Of a stretch of 64,000 bases of DNA, positions 60,573 through 64,000 are shown in pieces (position 1 is the stretch's first letter; the number at the start of each line of letters is the position of its first letter). A program made the translations under genes and the position numbers. The stretch spans positions 45,131 to 109,130 of the forward strand of contig JAHHHQ010000053.1 in the NCBI GenBank assembly GCA_019359285.1, in the 5' to 3' direction. The DNA is from Nodosilinea sp. WJT8-NPBG4. Its GTDB lineage: Bacteria > Cyanobacteriota > Cyanobacteriia > Phormidesmidales > Phormidesmidaceae. Below the pieces are notes generated by a model. It saw only the letters and a list, made by a program, of their open reading frames with translations, did not search any database and was not told where the DNA came from.

Positions 60573-61373
60573 ATGCTAGAGCTGTACCAGTTTGAAGCCT
60601 CCTCTTTCGCCGAAAAAATTCGCCTGATTCTCGACTATAAGCAGGTGCCCTATCACAAGGTCGAAGTCACTCCCGGCGTGGGCCAAGTCGAAGTGTTTCA
60701 GCTATCGGGCCAGCGTCAGGTGCCCGTGCTCAAAGACGGTGAGCAGGTGATTCCCGATTCCACTGCGATCGCCCTGCACCTTGAAAAAGCCTATTCCGCT
60801 CGCCCCCTCCTTCCCACCGAGCCCAAGCAAAAGGGCCTGTGCCTAGCGCTAGAAAGCTGGGCCGACGAGGCGATCGTCCCCAAAGCCCGCGTCGTTATGG
60901 TCGGTGCCTTTAAGCAGCATCCCAACTTTCGGACGGCGCTGTTGCCCAGCTTTACCCCGGCGCCGCTGCGCAGCCTGGTGGGTGCTCTACCTGGCGACCT
61001 GCTGAATCTAGTGGGTACGGGCATCGGCTTTGGCCCCGACGATATCAAAGTGGCCACCGCTGGCCTGCGTCGGGATCTCGAAGCCCTGGTGCTGATGCTA
61101 CAAAACAGCCCCTATCTGCTAGGCGACCAGCCCACCCTAGCTGACTTCGCCGTGGCCGCCGCCACCATGTACCTCAAATTTCCCACGGCCCAGTATGTGG
61201 AGTTGCCCGAGGGCATTGGCGGCAAGGGAGTCCCCGGCATTGCCGATGTGCCGGAATACAAAGCCTTCTTTGACTGGCGCGATCGCCTTTATGCCGAGTT
61301 TCGCACCGCCCGCACCAACGTGCCTCCCGCTGCCAGTTCCGCCAATGGCCCCACCCCCATCAGCATCGACTAG
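60573..61373 (+). CDS. Glutathione S-transferase family protein
   Basis: A 266-residue GST. The thioredoxin-like N-terminal domain has LYQFEASSFAEKIRLILDYK (catalytic Ser/Cys position occupied by Ser in SSFAEK), VPVLKDGEQVIPDSTAI for glutathione gamma-glutamyl binding, and the all-alpha C-terminal domain has LGDQPTLADFAVAAATMYL. The C-terminus has a disordered tail. It could be involved in detoxification. It lies 8 bp after DUF4230 and 3 bp before glcE, so the three form a probable operon. Confidence 0.9.
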   Translation: MLELYQFEASSFAEKIRLILDYKQVPYHKVEVTPGVGQVEVFQLSGQRQVPVLKDGEQVIPDSTAIALHLEKAYSARPLLPTEPKQKGLCLALESWADEAIVPKARVVMVGAFKQHPNFRTALLPSFTPAPLRSLVGALPGDLLNLVGTGIGFGPDDIKVATAGLRRDLEALVLMLQNSPYLLGDQPTLADFAVAAATMYLKFPTAQYVELPEGIGGKGVPGIADVPEYKAFFDWRDRLYAEFRTARTNVPPAASSANGPTPISID

Positions 61374-61376
61374 GGT

Positions 61377-62645
61377 ATGGCCAACGTTGCTGAAACTTTG
61401 GGGGAGGTGGTTGAGCGCGATCGCATTCTCCCCCCCGCATCTCTCCATCTGCCAGACTACCTAACGCCAGCAGCCGTCGTTTATCCAGCCACCGAAGCGG
61501 AGCTCTCGGCGGTCATGGCCTGTGCTTGGGAACATTCCTGGCGGGTAATACCCTGCGGCAGCGGCAGCAAACTGTCCTGGGGCGGTGTTGGGGCAGGGGT
61601 CGATTTAATCGTCAGCACGGCCCGCCTTGACCAAGTGATTGACCATGCGGTGGGGGATATGACCCTCACCGCCCAGGCGGGCGCAAAACTAGCGGATTTG
61701 GCTCCTAGGCTGGCTCAGCACAACCAGTTTCTCGCCGTGGACCCTGCCTATTCAGAGCAGGCGACGTTAGGGGGAATTGTGGCTACCGCCGATACCGGCA
61801 GCCTACGCCAGCGCTATGGTGGCCTGCGAGATCTGCTGATCGGCATTTCCTTTGTGCGCTTTGATGGGGCGATCGCCAAGGCAGGTGGGCGCGTGGTCAA
61901 AAATGTCGCGGGCTACGACTTGATGAAGCTGCTAACCGGCTCCTACGGCACCCTGGGGATTATTTCCCAGCTCACCTTTCGTCTCTATCCAGGACAAGAT
62001 GCCTCGAAAACCGTGGTGGTCACTGGGGCGGTCGAGGAAATGGAAGCCCTGGTGACTGCCCTGCGCCTGTCGCCGCTGACCCCGGCAGCCCTCGATATTC
62101 TATCCCCTGCCCTAGCCAACCATTTGGGCTACGAGGGATTCGCCCTGATAGCGCGATTTCAGTCCATTGCGCCGGGAGTAGACGAACAGGTTGAGGCGCT
62201 CTTGGCCATGGTGGAGCCAGCACTATCGGCCCAGGTGTTGCAGGGCGCGGAGGATGAGCAAGTTTGGGCAGGGGTCGGTGCAGCTCTCTTCCCTATGTCT
62301 GAGGAACAGAACGAGGCGATCGTGGCGAAGGTGGGTCTACCTCCAGCCAAGGTGATGGCCTGGCTCGACCAACTGCCCTCGGGTAGCCTGGCGCGCATCC
62401 ATGGGGGCAGCGGCATTGGCACGGTGCGCCTGGCAGTGGCTACGGCGGATATGGTGGAGAAATTGCGCAGGGGCTGCACCACCAACCAGGGCTATTTCAC
62501 CCTGCTCGAAGCACCTCTCTCCCTCAAAAAATCAGTGGATGTGTGGGGCTACAGCGGCAATGCCTTGAGTGTCATGCAAGCGATCAAAGCTCAGTTTGAC
62601 CCCCACAACTGTTTCAGCCCAGGGCGCTTTGTAGGTGGTATTTAA
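61377..62645 (+). CDS. glcE: Glycolate dehydrogenase subunit GlcE (FAD-binding)
   Basis: A 422-residue FAD-linked oxidase of the GlcD/GlcE type. The FAD-binding PCMH domain is seen in IPCGSGSKLSWGG and GGIVATADTGSLRQRYGGLRDLLIG, followed by GGRVVKNVAGYDLMKLLTGSYGTLGII-type motif and the C-terminal domain ending DPHNCFSPGRFVGGI. It is shorter than GlcD and without its extra domain, which fits GlcE. GlcF is encoded at 23.6 kb. The ATG at 61377 follows the GST stop by 3 bp, so it is probably co-transcribed with GST and DUF4230. Confidence 0.9.
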   Translation: MANVAETLGEVVERDRILPPASLHLPDYLTPAAVVYPATEAELSAVMACAWEHSWRVIPCGSGSKLSWGGVGAGVDLIVSTARLDQVIDHAVGDMTLTAQAGAKLADLAPRLAQHNQFLAVDPAYSEQATLGGIVATADTGSLRQRYGGLRDLLIGISFVRFDGAIAKAGGRVVKNVAGYDLMKLLTGSYGTLGIISQLTFRLYPGQDASKTVVVTGAVEEMEALVTALRLSPLTPAALDILSPALANHLGYEGFALIARFQSIAPGVDEQVEALLAMVEPALSAQVLQGAEDEQVWAGVGAALFPMSEEQNEAIVAKVGLPPAKVMAWLDQLPSGSLARIHGGSGIGTVRLAVATADMVEKLRRGCTTNQGYFTLLEAPLSLKKSVDVWGYSGNALSVMQAIKAQFDPHNCFSPGRFVGGI

Positions 62646-62704
62646 GGATGAACCCCAGGGCTGCCAGCGAGAGTTAACTGAATCTACGACCTCCAGCAAG
62701 ACCA

Positions 62705-63880
62705 ATGCAGCTAATCACGTTTTTGCTTCGTTCGTCCTGGCTTACGGTTGCGATCGCCGTTTTTGCTGGTGGGCTGAGCGGCATAGGAAGTGCTCTCATG
62801 CTGGCCTCCGTTAACGCGGCGATTAGCGACCCGGTTCAGAATACAAATCAGCTTCTGCAGGGGTTTACTGGGTTGGCCATTCTGACCCTAATTGCGGGGA
62901 GTAGCTCACAGATTTTGCTGGCGCGGTTGTCTCAACAGGCAGTTTACAAAATGCGGTTGCAGCTGAGCCAGTGGATTTTGGCCTGCCCACTGCGCCAGCT
63001 AGAACAACTGGGAGCCAATCGCATCTTGGCCTCGCTAACCGACGACATTGAGGCGATTTCTAATACGGTCATCAATATTCCTTTTCTGTGCGTCAATGCA
63101 GCGCTGGTGGTTGGCTGCCTGGGTTATTTAGCCTGGCTTTCCTTTGAGGTATTTTTGACGATTTTAGTGGTGATTGCGGTCACGATCGCGATCGTTCAGC
63201 TCATGCTCAATCGGGTGTATGCCCTGCTAAGACTGGCTCGCAATCAGCAAGATTTATTGTTTAAGCACTTTCGCACTATTACTGACGGCATTAAAGAGCT
63301 AAAGCTGCACACCTCTCGCCGCAATGCCTTTCTCCATGAAGATTTGCACACCACCGCCGCCACGTTTCGCGATTACGAAATTCAGGCGGAAAGCATTGCG
63401 GCCGTCACCTTAAACTTCAGCAGCCTGCTGTTCTTTGGTATTTTGGGAGTGCTTGTTTTTGGATTGCCCCGCTTTACTGATATCACTACACCCATTCTGT
63501 CAGCCTATGCTCTCACGATCACCTATTTGGCCAGACCGATTGAAAGTATTATTACGGTGCTACCAGCGCTAAGCCGGGGCAGCGTAGCCCTCAAAAAGAT
63601 TGAAGAACTAGGGTTAACGCTAGCCAATCAGCCTGAACTAGTCAACTCAAACGGGCACCCTTCTAGAGCGTTTCAGCAGCATATCGAGATGGTAGATATT
63701 ACTCATACCTACCACACCGAGCGCGAGGGACAGTTTACCCTCGGCCCAATTAGTCTGGCCTTTCAGCCAGGAGAACTGGTGTTTATTGTGGGGGGCAACG
63801 GCAGCGGAAAATCAACTCTGGCCAAGCTCATTGTAGGGCTCTACTCGCCTGAGTCTGGACTTTTACGCTGGGATTGTATA
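62705..63880 (+). pseudogene. Cyclic-peptide-type ABC exporter (SyrD/PvdE-like), interrupted by an insertion sequence
   Basis: The frame encodes about 391 residues: six transmembrane segments (about 10-300) with SyrD-like sequence, then the start of the ATP-binding domain (IEMVDITHTYH, FTLGPISLAFQPGELVFIVGGNGSGKSTLAKLIVGLYSPESGLLRWD). The Walker A motif is intact. After LLRWD at about 63872 the sequence changes abruptly into a short unrelated tail (CIAKAT) and a stop at 63895, so the signature motif, Walker B and H-loop are missing. The break matches the edge of the IS630-like element. The intact gene would be about 550 residues and would export a cyclic peptide or siderophore. The missing 3' part should lie beyond the insertion, outside the window. 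Confidence 0.85.
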
Positions 63881-64000
63881 GCTAAAGCCACTTAGGTTAG
63901 GACACTGCTTGTTTGAGGATTGACTCCATGGCAACGCGCAAGCCGTCGTCATGGGGAAGGAGTTTTCGAATTCGGCTTTTTAACCAACCCCAGCATTTCT
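63879..64000. mobile_element. IS630-like insertion sequence, one end (partial)
   Basis: The element begins near TATAGCTAAAGCC (about 63879), consistent with insertion at a TA dinucleotide as for IS630/Tc1-type elements, and runs off the end of the window. The other end, inverted repeats and the TA duplication cannot be seen. Confidence 0.65.
63897..64000 (-). CDS. IS630 family transposase, C-terminal end (partial)
   Basis: The minus strand reads open into the edge of the window: KCWGWLKSRIRKLLPH, then LRVAMESILKQAVS and a stop at 63897-63899. The block xCWxWLKSRIRK followed by LRxAMExxLK is the typical C-terminal end of IS630-family transposases (after the DDE domain). About 34 residues are visible; the catalytic Asp and Glu residues lie outside. 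The gene points from the element interior towards the ABC transporter gene. Confidence 0.75.
   Translation of the reverse strand, partial: KCWGWLKSRIRKLLPHDDGLRVAMESILKQAVS

Overview
The window is chromosomal DNA of a GC-rich filamentous or unicellular cyanobacterium. The evidence is the very frequent HIP1 octamer GCGATCGC (often several per kb), plus cyanobacteria-typical genes: two PAP/fibrillin proteins, a DUF3134 protein, a stand-alone FtsH-like M41 peptidase, a RarA fusion protein, a ThiO-ThiG fusion, an NtcA box in front of glnB, and a split glycolate dehydrogenase (glcF, glcE). A Leptolyngbya/Nodosilinea-like relative fits the style, but that placement is inference. No rRNA, tRNA or CRISPR array was found.

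Layout. 0-6.3 kb: start of an AEC transporter (partial, minus), a VanY-type carboxypeptidase, a 1097-residue AsmA/TamB-like protein with an unrecognised C-terminus, an orphan M41 peptidase, a fibrillin and DUF3134. 6.7-16.6 kb: mraY, an isochorismatase-fold hydrolase, a coiled-coil membrane protein, glnB with NtcA promoter and terminator, folC, a metallophosphoesterase, a TonB-like protein, a group 1/2 sigma factor and a LURP-one/Tubby-like protein. 17-22.6 kb: rarA fusion, a PD-(D/E)XK-like protein next to an ATP-dependent DNA ligase, and a succinylglutamate desuccinylase-like protein. 22.8-30 kb: FMN reductase, glcF, a second fibrillin, a PHP phosphoesterase, a HExxH protein, an exported pentapeptide protein, cobH and threonine aldolase. 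30-38 kb: a 62-63 bp tandem repeat array, a DUF3124 lipoprotein, LysE and YihY membrane proteins, and a 1630-residue hybrid histidine kinase with an N-terminal ribbon-helix-helix segment.

38-41.8 kb is an accessory segment: a UPF0175/DUF3368 toxin-antitoxin pair, an alcohol dehydrogenase and an MtlR-like protein with no HIP1 site for about 2.6 kb, then decayed gene remnants including a GH63-type glycosidase tail with an in-frame stop. 41.9-46.5 kb holds a sugar-type solute-binding lipoprotein overlapping by 4 bp with a membrane GGDEF-EAL protein, a possible extracellular-ligand to c-di-GMP signalling unit. 46.6-56.2 kb: thiO-thiG, small exported proteins, a hexapeptide acetyltransferase, 5-formyl-THF cyclo-ligase, a large exported pentapeptide/HhH/membrane protein, an M23 peptidase and a class V aminotransferase lacking the desulfurase cysteine. 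56.4-64 kb: a GH116 glucosidase, a second toxin-antitoxin-like pair (RNase-like/DUF2283), DUF4230, GST, glcE, and a cyclic-peptide-type ABC exporter interrupted in its ATPase domain by an IS630-like element that runs off the window.

Functional links: GlcE and GlcF belong to one glycolate oxidation complex but sit 38 kb apart. FolC and the cyclo-ligase both serve folate metabolism. MraY, VanY and M23 act on peptidoglycan. Short dispersed repeats and octamer tracts sit at several gene borders.
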